Position numbers and translations under genes: made by a program. Shown here piece after piece: positions 18,372 to 28,621 of a stretch of 64,000 bases of DNA. A model generated the notes under the pieces. The model was not told the DNA's origin, ran no database searches, and was given only the letters and a program-made list of their open reading frames with translations. Each line of letters starts with the position of its first letter. The stretch's first letter is position 1. This DNA comes from Ruegeria sp. EL01 (GTDB lineage: Bacteria > Pseudomonadota > Alphaproteobacteria > Rhodobacterales > Rhodobacteraceae): the NCBI RefSeq assembly GCF_900313035.1, contig NZ_OMPS01000003.1:48501-112500 (forward strand), written 5' to 3'.

Positions 18372-19166
18372 TTAGGTGATGCTTACCTTTCGGACGCGGA
18401 GCAGTAGAAAAAGAGGCGTCACGCGTGTGTCTGCGACCTCTGGATACTTCTTTGCTGTTTCCTCGTCGGCGACTGGTTCATGAAGGCTCTCAATTTGAAA
18501 CCCGGCTTCGTGTATCATGCCCACCCAATCGCTGAGTGTACGGTGAAATCTTGGAACTTCGAACGGCGCATAGCGGCCCCGTTCTTCCTCAGGTGCCGCT
18601 CCAAAACTCCAGGTTTCAACGTCCCCGTTTGTTCGATGGAAATAGTCGGCAACTTCGATGGCGTAAACCTCACCCTCGGAGTTGCGCAAGGTCCTGCGCT
18701 TTGGTGGTACAAAACAAGGATGCAGTATAGAAAATTGCAAAAATCCTCCCCTGACCAGGACCCGGTGCGCTTCTTTCAGGGCCTTAGTCTGATCCGGCAT
18801 GTCCATGAAGGACATGAACGCGACGGCAAAATCGAAACACTCGTCGGGGAATTCTAGATGTGCCGCGTTACCGATCAAATACTCGACGCCCTGCGGATCT
18901 TGCCTTTCAGCGGCACGTGCGGCCTCAATGAACGAAGGTGCGATGTCGATAGCCGACATCCGCGCACCACGTATTGCAATCTGACGAGTGTTCGTACCTT
19001 CGCCACAGCCCAAATCGATACCCTTCAAGCCTCCCACATCTGGAAGCATTTGAAGAAAGGCGGGCGTGTTTAAAGCATCTCGATAGACATCGTATCCGGC
19101 TCGACTGAGCGCAATCCACGCAGGCGCATTCTTCTCCCAGTAGGCTCCTACTTCTGAGGACAGCAT
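18372..19166 (-). CDS. Class I SAM-dependent methyltransferase
   Basis: 264 residues from ATG 19166, which has AAAGGAG at the right distance (the frame is open to 19244). Motif I IDLGCGEGTNTRQIA, the acidic residue at SAIDIAPSFIEA, and motif IV-like FDFAVAFMSFMDMPD show a Rossmann-type methyltransferase of the UbiE/small-molecule group. It ends in a C-terminal region with GRYAPFEVPRFHRTLSDW. Substrate unknown. Its promoter region runs into the left end of IS5 copy 2 at 19267. Confidence 0.88.
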   Translation of the reverse strand: MLSSEVGAYWEKNAPAWIALSRAGYDVYRDALNTPAFLQMLPDVGGLKGIDLGCGEGTNTRQIAIRGARMSAIDIAPSFIEAARAAERQDPQGVEYLIGNAAHLEFPDECFDFAVAFMSFMDMPDQTKALKEAHRVLVRGGFLQFSILHPCFVPPKRRTLRNSEGEVYAIEVADYFHRTNGDVETWSFGAAPEEERGRYAPFEVPRFHRTLSDWVGMIHEAGFQIESLHEPVADEETAKKYPEVADTRVTPLFLLLRVRKVSIT

Positions 19167-19266
19167 AAAAACTCCTTTCTTCAATGTCGGGTTCTGGATT
19201 CTTGAAATTGTATGTTGACCTATCCGTCGAGTTGATTGTTTCAAAAACGCTAAATCACCTGCAAGT

Positions 19267-20316
19267 GACTTTGTTGCACAAATGGTTTGAGGGATTCACT
19301 GTTTGAATCCAGCGTGGTAGCTGGCGTGCATGAGCAGTTGGTCCCCTACGACGTACAAGACCAGGAACTGGCCTTCGTACAACACGGCGTTGAAGCAGCG
19401 TGGTTCCCTGTCGATCTGGTTTGATCCTGAGATGCCCTGGCATGCGGCTCCGACGGGCAAGCGCGGGCGTCAGCCTGAGTTCAGCGACGCGGCGATCCAG
19501 GTTTGTCTCACGATGAAGGTGCTTTTTGGCATGCCCCTTCGACAGACGGCAGGGTTCGTTGAAAGCCTATTGCGGCTCGCAGGGCTGGACTGGCAAGTTC
19601 CGGATTTCAGCACCCTATGCCGCCGTCAGAAGACGTTGAGCGTCGCCATCCCTTACCGTGGCGGGTCGGGCCCGCTCCATCTGCTGATCGACGCGACCGG
19701 GATCAAAGCGGAAGGTGAAGGAGAGTGGAACGCTCGCAAACATGGCGGGCCAAAGAAGCGCCTTTGGCGCAAGCTCCACCTCGGTATGGACGAGGAAACA
19801 CTGGAGATCCGTGCGATCGGTGTCACCACAAGCAATGTCGGCGATGCCCCAATGCTGCCTGACCTGTTGGAGCAGATCCCGTCCGATCAGGAGATTGCCA
19901 CCGTCACAGCTGATGGCGCCTACGATACTCGAAGATGTCACAATGTGATTGCCGCTCGGGGTGCCGCAGCCGTCATCCCGCCGCGTAAAAATGCCCAACT
20001 TTGGAAGCCAACCACGGCGGGGGCCGTGGCACGAAACGAAGCTGTGAGAGCTTGCAAATATCTCGGGCGGGCACTCTGGCGAAAGTTGACCGGATATCAC
20101 CGCCGGAGCCGCGCAGAAACAAAAATGCACTGCGTCAAACTGCTTGGCCAAGGCCTCATGGCGAGAGACTTCGAGCGGCAAGTCGCTGAGCTTCAGATCC
20201 GGATCGCGGTGCTCAACCGCTACACCGCTCTTGGCATTCCCGTCACAGAGCCCGTAGGATAAGTCCGCCCGGGGAAAGGGGAAGTCCACCCTTCAACCGA
20301 TTTGTGCAACAAAGCC
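19267..20316 (+). mobile_element. IS5-family (IS903-like) insertion sequence, copy 2
   Basis: 1050 bp with terminal repeats GACTTTGTTGCACAAATGG at the left and GGCTTTGTTGCACAAATCGG read inward from 20316. It shares organisation and most of its sequence with copy 1 (4786-5836) but differs by many substitutions, so it did not arise from a recent jump of that copy. There is no matching target duplication (CCTGCAAGT before, AAAGAGACA after). Its right end cuts a P-loop ATPase gene. Confidence 0.9.
19330..20262 (+). CDS. IS5-family transposase
   Basis: 310 residues, same length as the copy-1 enzyme. Catalytic regions: LLIDATGIKAEGEGEWNARK (first Asp), TADGAYDTRRCHNVI (second Asp), and LTGYHRRSRAETKMHCVKLL with the final Glu. 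The open frame is complete and behaves like an intact DDE transposase. The GC-rich codon use is closer to the host flank than to the AT-rich ATPase gene it interrupts. Confidence 0.95.
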   Translation: MSSWSPTTYKTRNWPSYNTALKQRGSLSIWFDPEMPWHAAPTGKRGRQPEFSDAAIQVCLTMKVLFGMPLRQTAGFVESLLRLAGLDWQVPDFSTLCRRQKTLSVAIPYRGGSGPLHLLIDATGIKAEGEGEWNARKHGGPKKRLWRKLHLGMDEETLEIRAIGVTTSNVGDAPMLPDLLEQIPSDQEIATVTADGAYDTRRCHNVIAARGAAAVIPPRKNAQLWKPTTAGAVARNEAVRACKYLGRALWRKLTGYHRRSRAETKMHCVKLLGQGLMARDFERQVAELQIRIAVLNRYTALGIPVTEPVG

Positions 20317-21086
20317 AAAGAGACATGCAAAAGCGCGGACATGTATTCCGGTGCATAGTCTTCGTTCGGAATGACGTTTATCAGCACTTGATGGCCAATT
20401 CGCCCGACTACGGCAAAGAAATGCGCGCCACATTGGACTGGAATGACCCCGATCTTCTTCGAGAGCTACTACGGCTTCGGCTTGTTTCTAATCTGGATGA
20501 CGATTTTGAAGATGCGAGTTTTGCTGACATTTGGGCTGCGATTTCCATCTCTCATGTCTTTGGAGAGGAGTCGTCCAGCTTCCTGATAGATCGGTCGCTG
20601 ATGCGGCCTCGCAATGTACTGAAGTTGCTGAGTCATGCGCGGGCGTTTGCTGTTAACTTCCGCAAGGACAAGATCGATCAAGAAGATTATTTCAAAGGCC
20701 TTAAGGCATACTCACAGGACCTACTCGTTGAATTGGATCGTGAACTTAGCGACGTGTTTCCTGAAGCCAAGGAGTTGCTTTACTACTTCTTGGACAGCAA
20801 TTCCAAGCTAGACAAAGACCAACTACTTTCAATTGTACTCGAAGCTGGTATCCCTCAAGACAAGTTTGAAGCCATTCGTGACTTCCTGCTATATCACGGG
20901 GTACTGGGCCTCTCTCTGGACGAGAAGGACCAGTACATTTTTGATGTGGGATACGATCTAAAACAGATTCTTATCCGCCTAAAACGCCTGGGTGATGATG
21001 CTCGTTTCGTGTTAAACCCGGCCTTCGCTCCGGCTCTCGAAATCAAGGATCAAATGTTTGACCAACAAGCCGCTCTTCCAATTTGA
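20317..21086 (+). pseudogene. Sll1717-type P-loop ATPase, C-terminal part only
   Basis: About 255 codons directly after the IS5 end (the open frame begins in the terminal repeat at 20304). The piece RGHVFRCIVFVRNDVYQHL, TLDWNDPDLLRELLRLRLVS and RPRNVLKLLSHARAFAVNFR matches my recollection of the C-terminal half of Sll1717-family ATPases, which sit in defence islands. The N-terminal P-loop, with Walker A and B, is absent; the deleted segment is not on the other side of the IS element. The remnant cannot bind ATP in the usual way. Confidence 0.7.
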
Positions 21087-21293
21087 GCATTGAGTTTACA
21101 TGACGCTCTCCAAAATTTAAGTCTTTAGGTACTAGCTTTGCAAAACTTGTGACTTGCTTAGCCCAAAGCAGTAATGCTCCCCATAGATGGATATCGGGTT
21201 AACTAAAGCTTCGATGGATCTGGGTCTTGGCAACAGGGTCCTAGCTTTTCATTTTGCCGACACCGCGAAGGTCTAGTCAGAGGGACATGAGAG
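21087..21293 (+). other. Gap between ATPase remnant and IS66 element
   Basis: 207 bases with no credible frame. It joins across the IS66 element to 23732, so the original gap before the NACHT gene was about 600 bases. I see no repeats, RNA structure or promoter I would defend. Confidence 0.5.
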
Positions 21294-21321
21294 GTGTCCG
21301 TCCGGTGAAGCCGATCAGCTG

Positions 21322-22842
21322 CTATTGGGCGGCGCTTGCCGCATAATTCCAGGGCATAAGTTCATCGATGCGATTGATCTTGTGATCGGCGATGCGTGCC
21401 AATACCCAGGTCAGCCAGGCTTGCGGATCGACGCCATTAAGTTTTGCGGTTTCGATCAGGGTGAATGCAATGGCCATGGCTTTGCCGCCGCCTTCTGATC
21501 CGGCAAACATCCAGTTCTTGCGTCCGATGGCGACGGGTTTGACGGCGCGCTCGGCTGAGTTGTTGTCGAGTTCCAGGCAGCCACTATCCAGAAAACCTCG
21601 TGCTTTCGGCAGGCGACCCAATGCATAGCGGATTGCTTTCGCCAGTGGCGATTTGCCGGAGATCCTGGGCAATTGATCGTGCAGCCATTGCTCCAGTTCG
21701 TCGAAGACGGGCTTGGCTTTGTGCTGTCGCAAGGCGACACGCTCTTCCGGGAGTTTACCCCGTGCCTCTTTTTCCACGGCATAGAGCTTCGCGATCCTGC
21801 GGATGGCTTCTTCGGCGACTGAAGACCCCTGTGCGGAAAAGACATCAACGAATTTGCGGCGGACATGCGCCATGCAGGCCATCTCGCAGGCTTTGCTCTC
21901 TCCAAACAACCCGTTGAAGCCGGAATAGCCATCGGCATGAATCCAGCCCTTGTATCCTGACAGATGGTTGGTGGGGTGCTCACCCTTCCGGTCGATTGTA
22001 AATTGATACCAGGAACAAGGTGGAGATTGACCAGACCACGGTCGTTCATCCCGAACATAGGTCCAGACCCTTGCGGTTTTGGTCTTCTTCTGACCGGGTG
22101 CCTGCATCTTGACGGGCGTGTCATCGGCAAAAACGGCCTCGCCCTGACGCACCATGCGTCCGATGGCGACTGCCAGTGGCTCCAGCAGGGCCGTGGATCT
22201 GCCCACCCAATCCGCCATGGTTGAGCGTTCCAGCTCAACGCCATCACGGGCGTAGATCTGAGACTGGCGATAGAGTGGCAGGTGGTCCGCATACTTCGAG
22301 ACCAGCACATGCGCCAGCAGGCCCGGTCCCGGCCGCCCGCGCTCGATAGGACGTGAGGGCAGCGGGGATTGGATGATGGCTTCGCAGTCTGAACAGGCTT
22401 TACGGGGCCGGACGATCCGGTTCACGACAAACCGGCCAGGGACGTATTCCAGTTCCTCGGTCACATCTTCGCCCAGAGTTTTGAGGGCGCCACCACAGTG
22501 CCCGCATTCCTCTCCCGGCGACAGAACCTCTTCATGCCGATCCAGGTGATCAGGCAACGGTTTGCGGCTGTGCTGGCGGGGTTGTTTGTCTTGTTCGGGT
22601 TCAGGCGTTGGGCCGGCTTGCGCTTGGGCAGACGCTCCAATCTGCTCGTCTTCTTCGAAGGTCAGATTCAGCTGATCGAGGCTCTCCGATGTTGAGCCGA
22701 ACCGATGCCGGTTATGACCCGCCAGTTGGTGCTGGAGCTTCTCGATCAGCAACGCCTGCGACTTGACCTCGGCTGCCAGCAGCGCATTCGCACGGCGCAG
22801 TTCGTCAGGGTCATCGGACCCGATATCGAGGTCATTCAGCAT
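21322..22842 (-). CDS. tnpC: IS66 transposase TnpC
   Basis: 506 residues. N-terminal coiled-coil ([20 protein letters not shown]), a zinc-finger region with CGHCG and CSDCEA (about residues 117-156), and a DDE catalytic domain: FADDTPVKM holds the first Asp, [13 protein letters not shown] the second, and [18 protein letters not shown] the Glu region. The C-terminus [20 protein letters not shown] is typical of IS66. It acts with TnpA and TnpB; the full set is present. Confidence 0.96.
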   Translation of the reverse strand: MLNDLDIGSDDPDELRRANALLAAEVKSQALLIEKLQHQLAGHNRHRFGSTSESLDQLNLTFEEDEQIGASAQAQAGPTPEPEQDKQPRQHSRKPLPDHLDRHEEVLSPGEECGHCGGALKTLGEDVTEELEYVPGRFVVNRIVRPRKACSDCEAIIQSPLPSRPIERGRPGPGLLAHVLVSKYADHLPLYRQSQIYARDGVELERSTMADWVGRSTALLEPLAVAIGRMVRQGEAVFADDTPVKMQAPGQKKTKTARVWTYVRDERPWSGQSPPCSWYQFTIDRKGEHPTNHLSGYKGWIHADGYSGFNGLFGESKACEMACMAHVRRKFVDVFSAQGSSVAEEAIRRIAKLYAVEKEARGKLPEERVALRQHKAKPVFDELEQWLHDQLPRISGKSPLAKAIRYALGRLPKARGFLDSGCLELDNNSAERAVKPVAIGRKNWMFAGSEGGGKAMAIAFTLIETAKLNGVDPQAWLTWVLARIADHKINRIDELMPWNYAASAAQ

Positions 22843-22912
22843 CGCCGATCCTATACAGGATCAGCGGGACCAGGTGAATCCAGAAAGAGATCAAAGTCCT
22901 GTGTTTATTGAC

Positions 22913-23260
22913 TTATCCGGTGCTGAGTGGACGCCAAGTCTTTTGCGGCATCCGCCAGTCGATCCCTTCCAATAACATCGACAACTGCGCAGGCGTCACG
23001 CTGATCTTGCCATCCTTTGCAGCGGGCCACACGAACCGGCCTTTCTCCAAACGCTTGGAGAACAGACACGCTCCTTGCTGATCCCACCAGATGATCTTCA
23101 GCAGATCGCCACGACGGCCGCGGAAGACAAACAGATGGCCGGAATAAGGGTCTTCTATCAGAACCTTCTCGGCCTGTGCTGCCAGCGTGTTGAACCCCCG
23201 CCGCATGTCCGTGACACCTGCTGACAACCAAACACGTGTGTTGCTCGGCACCGGGATCAA
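22913..23260 (-). CDS. tnpB: IS66 accessory protein TnpB
   Basis: 115 residues: [40 protein letters not shown] and LEKGRFVWP are hallmark stretches of the IS66 Orf2/TnpB family, required for transposition by an unclear mechanism. Its start overlaps the end of tnpA by four bases, giving translational coupling. Confidence 0.96.
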   Translation of the reverse strand: MIPVPSNTRVWLSAGVTDMRRGFNTLAAQAEKVLIEDPYSGHLFVFRGRRGDLLKIIWWDQQGACLFSKRLEKGRFVWPAAKDGKISVTPAQLSMLLEGIDWRMPQKTWRPLSTG

Positions 23261-23664
23261 GAGATGATCCCTTTGAGAAGCCGTGCCAGAACCTCGGGAT
23301 CAAACCCGGCCTCGGCGCTGATCTTATGCCCCCCGGACAGTTCAATCTCGATCCGGCCGGAAGGAGTTGCCGCAGGCGTCGGCTCTATAGTGGCAGGCGT
23401 CAGGTCAAACTCCCCCGGCATCTCGGAACCAAGCTCGACCGGCAAGAATACAGGCTCCGCCGCGACGTCGATCACATCCGGCGCAAACCGAGAATCCTTA
23501 AGCCATTTGAAAATCAGATTGGCATTCACAGCGTAGCGCCGGGCAACCTGAGCTACAGAAACACCCGGCATCGACGCCTGCCCGCAAATCTCGCGCTTCT
23601 CCTCATCCGACCAATACCGCTTCTTTCGCCCGCTCATAGAGTGCCTCATGGTGTCCACTATCAA
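23257..23664 (-). CDS. tnpA: IS66 accessory protein TnpA
   Basis: 135 residues (a start at the later methionine, 23637, [17 protein letters not shown], is equally likely). A helix-turn-helix of the IS3/IS66 TnpA type: [20 protein letters not shown]. It binds element DNA and is the first gene of tnpABC, close to the terminal repeat at 23723. Confidence 0.94.
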   Translation of the reverse strand: MIVDTMRHSMSGRKKRYWSDEEKREICGQASMPGVSVAQVARRYAVNANLIFKWLKDSRFAPDVIDVAAEPVFLPVELGSEMPGEFDLTPATIEPTPAATPSGRIEIELSGGHKISAEAGFDPEVLARLLKGIIS

Positions 23665-23731
23665 TGGTGGACACTTAGACCCCCTATACCGAACCCGTTA
23701 GGTCGGCTTCACCGGACGGACACCATGAGAG

Positions 23732-24145
23732 CTGCATTATTACTCATGAAGAATTGACCACTTTGTGTCGGCCGCCCAACTTTGCAAAGTCCTCTTACTG
23801 AGCATCTCTGACGTTCTAGTGCCGGCATACTGCTTGGTGGCGAATTGGAGCTTTGTGTCCCGCATAGCAGAAGTTTAGTGACGAGTTGTGTATGTCGGGT
23901 TAGCGCAGCAAGCAGACGCTGCAAATCCGCAAGGTCTACCTGTAGTTCATAGCGAGCGTGACCCAGACCCGGCCTTTATCATCGCGCTTGAAGATGAAGC
24001 GCAATTTCAGTTGAGCAGAAATTTGTTTTGTGCTGTGCACCAAAGATTTACTCTTGCAATGACCTCTCTTAGTGTCGCGAAAAAAGTTGCCGCATATAGA
24101 ATTGCGGATTTTTGAAAGGTATTCTTCCGAGTATGAGCAGCCGCA
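23732..24145 (+). other. 414-base gap before the NACHT gene
   Basis: No frame here has convincing codon use; short frames exist on both strands (one of 75 codons at 23888-24115) but show no domain. The stretch probably holds the promoter of the gene at 24146. I see no clear -35/-10 pair, RNA gene or repeat. Confidence 0.4.
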
Positions 24146-27100
24146 ATGACCAACAAAATTGATATTGAACGTCGATTTGCCCCGACAGAAGAAAAGCAGC
24201 TCAGTGACCCAGACTATCTTTCGTATTTCGGCGATCTGCCTCACGGCGTCAAAAAATGGTCAGACTTGTTAATGACGAGCCCCGTCGTTGTGCTGGGCGA
24301 AGGACGTATAGGGAAGACCTTCGAGTTCGTGTCGCAAGTTGAGCAACTGAAATCGCAGGATCAGTTCGCGTTTTTTGTGCCGTTAGAGCGCTTACATGAT
24401 GAGAACTTGGATGAAGCACTAGAGCCGAAGGATGTCGAACTTTTCAATGCATGGAAAAGCTCGGCAAGTTCCATAGGGTATTTTTTTCTGGACGCTCTGG
24501 ACGAGTTGAAACTTCGTGAAGGCACTCTACGCAAAGCCCTCAGGAAGCTACAGGATGCTGTTGAACCTCATTTTGGGCGTGTCAATGTTATCTTATCTTG
24601 TCGCCCCGCTGATTGGAAAACCACAGTAGATCAACATTCCTTAAAAGCCTTCTGCGTCTCAAGGAATGAAAGCCGCCCAGAAGTCATTGCAGATCCAGAA
24701 GCAGCTTTTCTTGCCGTTGTTTCAAGAGAGGAAGCAGATGCTGAAGAGAAAGACCCAGCGGAACCGGAATTCGGTGGTGTGGATCGAAGTCAAGTCAAAA
24801 TCGTTTCCATTTTACCGCTGAGCAAGAACGAAGTACGTGATTTTGCAAAGCTCTACTCTCCAAAATGTGCGGAGGAATTTTGCAATCACCTTGAAACCAA
24901 TGATCTTTGGCATCTTCACCGTCTGCCAGCAGAGATTATGGACACTCTTGATCAGTTACAGGCGGGCCAGCCGCTGGGACAGCTAGAAGAACAAGTTCGG
25001 TTCGGCATTCAAGAAAAGCTTGGGGAGATAGAAGAAAATAAGCGTCGATCCTTAAGTTTAGACAAAGCCGTAGCAGGAGCCGAGCGGATCGCACTTGCAT
25101 TGTTCCTCCTCAAACGTCGCAGCCTTAAGACTGAGAAAAACAATGATCCTGAGACCTTGGACGTAAACGACGTTCTCACTGATTGGCAACCCCACGAGCA
25201 GGAGGAACTGATTGGGAAGGCATTGTTTGACCCAAGCGGCGTAGGGGCAGTTCGCTTTCACCATAGGTCATCCCAAGAGTACTTAGCCGCCAGAAGGTTG
25301 CTCTACCTACGTGAGCAAGGCCTGCCAATCCGAGAGTTTTTTGAGCTACTATTCAGCAACATCGGCGTGGAGCAGGTTGTTAAGCCTAGTATAGCGCCGA
25401 TAACGGCTTGGCTATCACTGTGGCTTCCCGATGTTCGTCAACAGGTGTTGGGCCTCGAGCCAACCCTTCTTTTTCGACAAGGGTTACCCAGTGCTTTGCC
25501 ACTTGGTTTGAAGGCTGAGATTCTAAGGGCATACGTCAAACAGTATTCGAACAAGGACTGGTGCCGCACAGGTGTTGATGCAGAAAACCTGCGACGAATT
25601 GCAGATAGCAATCTAGCTCCGGTGGTGCGGGAGCTTTGGGTGGAGGGCTACACCGGGCACGACAGCCGAGAGATTTTGCTGGATTTAATTTATGCGGCTC
25701 CGATTTCGGGTTGCGCCGCTCTCGCACTTGAGGCCGCTTTGGATTCAGAAATCGGGCCCGTTCACCAAACCTACGGAGCTTGGGGCGTTCTGGATGGCGG
25801 TACGGACGAACAAAAGCAGGTGCTAGCTAATGCTTTGCTGCAAGGCCATTTGTCAGAGCGGGTTACAAGGAACATACTACCACGATTGGTCCCGCAGCAA
25901 ATCAGCATAGATGAAGCCTTTGCTCATATTGAGGGCATGGTGGAGATACCAAATTCAGTTCATGGATTGAATTATACGATTTATCAAATTTCAAAGAACG
26001 CAGAGGTTTCACGTTCGGATCAGATTTCATTGCGTAGCCACTTAGCCGATGCCATTTGGCAAACACGCCGCGCCGATTGCAGAATGTATCAGGCCCATTC
26101 GGAAAAAGATCACTATCACGATGGTCTCATTGCTACGTGCGCTGCATCAATACCTACTACAGGCGAGAATTCCCAAATCTGGGCGCGTGCGGTTGCAATA
26201 GCAATGCACTTCGGTGAACGACGGGAGAGCATCATCGCAAAAGAGGAGACAAAGGCAGTCTGGGGTGCTCTGGGTGAGAAACCCGAACTTCGCGAGAGCT
26301 TATTTTGGGCATGCCTCGAAATGTCGGACGAACTTGAGGGGCACGAGGATGACTGGCCGAGATTCATTCGATCAGTCTCGGAAAGCAGAAGATCAATTCG
26401 ATTGGATGCCAGCGACTCAGAATGGCTTCTTCCAGCTATCGAAAACGATGCGCCCGAAAACCAGCGAGGCGTAGCATTTGAAGCAGTTAAGTACTTTTTT
26501 GATCTGAGAACAAATGCGGATTTAGCGCAATCAGTTTCGCAGAGAATTCAAGATAAGCCCTCATGGCTTGAAACCTTGCATCATATTTTGAACCCACCGC
26601 CACGCGAGCCAGATGAATACGACCTTGAGTGGCAAGCTCGAGCTGACGAACGCAAGAAGCATGAAGCAAAGCGTATAGATGATTGGGTAGCTTGGAGGAA
26701 CGAAGTCCTTGCTGATCCTGACTTCCTGATGGGTGGAGACCGGCGGCTTGGCATTCTTTATGATGCCCATAAAGTGATCAGTCAGGGTGTCGAGCGTGAC
26801 AGTCACTGGGGTCTGTGGGATGACCAATTCATTGCCAACACCTTTAGCGAACAGTTCCTTGAACGTTACCGTGCGGAGTTGTCCAAGTTCTGGCGCGAAA
26901 CCGAAGTCTTGTTGCCGAGTGAACGCGATGCCAGCGAGCGCAATACCATTTATAACAAATACCTCCTAGCTCTGGCAGCTGTGAAGGCAGAGGCAGAAAT
27001 TTCAGGTTGGGAATCCCGGCTTACACACGAGGAGGCTATCCAAGCTTCGCGCATTGCTTGCTTGGAACTCAACGGATTTGGTAGCTATTATGTTGAACTC

Positions 27101-28444
27101 GACAGAACACATCCAGATGCGATGGCACAAGTCATCGTCGAAGAGTGTCTGGCGCAACTGAGTCAGTTGAATGAAACAGGTCGCGCGAGCATGTTTCATG
27201 ACATTTACTATCACGGAACGGACAACATGAAATCTGCCTTTGCAGCTTATGTTGCTCCACAGCTGGACACTACACCGCTGGATGACATTTCGGGCGTACG
27301 CGACGCCTTAGACTACGCTGTCCGTATTGTTTCTACGCATGGCTCGGACGAAGAAAAGCAGGTCGTAACGAATGCGTTGCAGTCCGAATTGCCCGGTGAC
27401 GAAGACTGGCCAAGTGGCTTCAAGATTTCCCTACTTGCAACCTTGAATCCTGAAATTGGGTGTCAGGCAATTTTGGATGAAACATGCGATCTAGACGACA
27501 GCTCTCAGCGTTCCGAAGCTGTGGCAATTTTTGCATCCGTGTTTGGTGACAGGCATGATCGGAAAATACCAAATCTGAACTCTGTTCCTGCCGAACGCCG
27601 GGTGCCGTTGCTTCGTGACCTCATATTGCGCGCATACCAAGCCGTTCGCCGCGACGAGGACGTAAGCCACGATGGTGTCTTTTCGCCTGGGATACGCGAT
27701 AACGCTCAAGATGCGCGATCCTTCTTGTTTGATACCTTGCTCGAAGTAAGAAACCCAGCTGTCCTATCGGTACTTCATGAACTCGCCGACAGGCCAGAAT
27801 TCTCCCATATGCCTGATCGTCTTCGCCAAATGTCCTATGAGATCGCTGCACAAATCTGCGATGACACACCTTATCCGCTGCCTGCGTTTCAAGCACTAGA
27901 CCGTGAGAACGCATTTATTCCCTACGACAACAGATCATTGTTTACAGCAATGATGGGGCGGCTCGATGCATTTGAACACGACATCCTGCATGCGGAGGAT
28001 CGTCCGATTGAAGCGCTACGCTTGTTGGACCAAGAAACAGATTTGCGCTCGTTCATTTCAAATTGGCTTCGAGGGCGAGACCGGGGTGTGTTTGACTTTA
28101 CGCAAGAGGCAGTGGTCGCGGATGAAAATCGTACGGACTTAAGGCTCCATCCAAAATCCCTGCAAGAATATGCAACGGTGGAGCTAAAGCGCGAGACTTG
28201 GAGTATTTCTGAGTTTGAAACCGCCCTTCACGATCAGCTTGTCGGTCAATATCTTCAACACGAAAGATGTAAGGTAGGATGCCTCCTTATTTGCCAGCGA
28301 GTCCAAAAGCAGTGGCGAAACCCTGAAGGTGGACCGATGTGGGGACTACAAGAAGTTGTCATTCATCTTCAAACACAGGCTAATGAATTGATGTCGCAAC
28401 ACCCGGAATTACACCTTTCGATAAAAGGCATCGATTACTCTTAG
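24146..28444 (+). CDS. NACHT/STAND NTPase with predicted C-terminal PD-(D/E)XK nuclease
   Basis: 1432 residues. An N-terminal NACHT-type NTPase: Walker A GEGRIGKT (51-58), Walker B YFFLDALDEL (112-121) with the NACHT-like second acidic residue, sensor LSCRPADW (150-157) and the winged-helix mark RFHHRSSQEYLAARRL (370-385). Residues about 430-1300 are all-helical and look like a long repeat scaffold that could sense a ligand. At the end, E1321, D1331 in RTDLRL, and E1346-x-K1348 in TVELKRE followed by DQLVGQYL fit a PD-(D/E)XK nuclease. Known bacterial NACHT/Avs proteins sense phage and trigger an effector, most often an N-terminal one; here the putative nuclease is C-terminal. A single-gene anti-phage system is my inference. 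Confidence 0.82.
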   Translation: MTNKIDIERRFAPTEEKQLSDPDYLSYFGDLPHGVKKWSDLLMTSPVVVLGEGRIGKTFEFVSQVEQLKSQDQFAFFVPLERLHDENLDEALEPKDVELFNAWKSSASSIGYFFLDALDELKLREGTLRKALRKLQDAVEPHFGRVNVILSCRPADWKTTVDQHSLKAFCVSRNESRPEVIADPEAAFLAVVSREEADAEEKDPAEPEFGGVDRSQVKIVSILPLSKNEVRDFAKLYSPKCAEEFCNHLETNDLWHLHRLPAEIMDTLDQLQAGQPLGQLEEQVRFGIQEKLGEIEENKRRSLSLDKAVAGAERIALALFLLKRRSLKTEKNNDPETLDVNDVLTDWQPHEQEELIGKALFDPSGVGAVRFHHRSSQEYLAARRLLYLREQGLPIREFFELLFSNIGVEQVVKPSIAPITAWLSLWLPDVRQQVLGLEPTLLFRQGLPSALPLGLKAEILRAYVKQYSNKDWCRTGVDAENLRRIADSNLAPVVRELWVEGYTGHDSREILLDLIYAAPISGCAALALEAALDSEIGPVHQTYGAWGVLDGGTDEQKQVLANALLQGHLSERVTRNILPRLVPQQISIDEAFAHIEGMVEIPNSVHGLNYTIYQISKNAEVSRSDQISLRSHLADAIWQTRRADCRMYQAHSEKDHYHDGLIATCAASIPTTGENSQIWARAVAIAMHFGERRESIIAKEETKAVWGALGEKPELRESLFWACLEMSDELEGHEDDWPRFIRSVSESRRSIRLDASDSEWLLPAIENDAPENQRGVAFEAVKYFFDLRTNADLAQSVSQRIQDKPSWLETLHHILNPPPREPDEYDLEWQARADERKKHEAKRIDDWVAWRNEVLADPDFLMGGDRRLGILYDAHKVISQGVERDSHWGLWDDQFIANTFSEQFLERYRAELSKFWRETEVLLPSERDASERNTIYNKYLLALAAVKAEAEISGWESRLTHEEAIQASRIACLELNGFGSYYVELDRTHPDAMAQVIVEECLAQLSQLNETGRASMFHDIYYHGTDNMKSAFAAYVAPQLDTTPLDDISGVRDALDYAVRIVSTHGSDEEKQVVTNALQSELPGDEDWPSGFKISLLATLNPEIGCQAILDETCDLDDSSQRSEAVAIFASVFGDRHDRKIPNLNSVPAERRVPLLRDLILRAYQAVRRDEDVSHDGVFSPGIRDNAQDARSFLFDTLLEVRNPAVLSVLHELADRPEFSHMPDRLRQMSYEIAAQICDDTPYPLPAFQALDRENAFIPYDNRSLFTAMMGRLDAFEHDILHAEDRPIEALRLLDQETDLRSFISNWLRGRDRGVFDFTQEAVVADENRTDLRLHPKSLQEYATVELKRETWSISEFETALHDQLVGQYLQHERCKVGCLLICQRVQKQWRNPEGGPMWGLQEVVIHLQTQANELMSQHPELHLSIKGIDYS

Positions 28445-28621
28445 TTCTTGTTAACAAGCTGACAAGCTCGAAGACCCGTCTTACATGTTGGGTTCCAGGC
28501 CGTGCGTCGTCGCAGCCAATGGGCACTTTCCACCCGCTCTGCGGGACAAGCCGCTATAACCGCCCACAAAATCTATGTCCGCTTTGGGCTGCGATCTGTA
28601 GCCTACGTGGTATGCAGCAGC
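28445..28621. other. Convergent gap between NACHT gene and recombinase trio
   Basis: 177 bases between the stop at 28444 and the end of the minus-strand gene at 28622. A terminator would be expected for both genes, but I see no clean hairpin with a T run. Confidence 0.3.

Larger units (their letters stand above)
21294..23723 (-). mobile_element. Complete IS66-family insertion sequence
   Basis: 2430 bp. The terminal inverted repeats begin GTGTCCGTCCGGTGAAGCCG at both ends and agree over the first 21 bases. It is flanked by a perfect 8-bp target duplication CATGAGAG (21286-21293 and 23724-23731), the size expected for IS66. It carries the three usual genes tnpA, tnpB and tnpC, all intact. The perfect duplication shows a simple, probably recent insertion between genes. 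Confidence 0.96.

Noticed and set aside
21456..22310. 284-codon minus-strand frame inside the IS66 element
   Set aside because: Out-of-frame shadow of the IS66 transposase gene.
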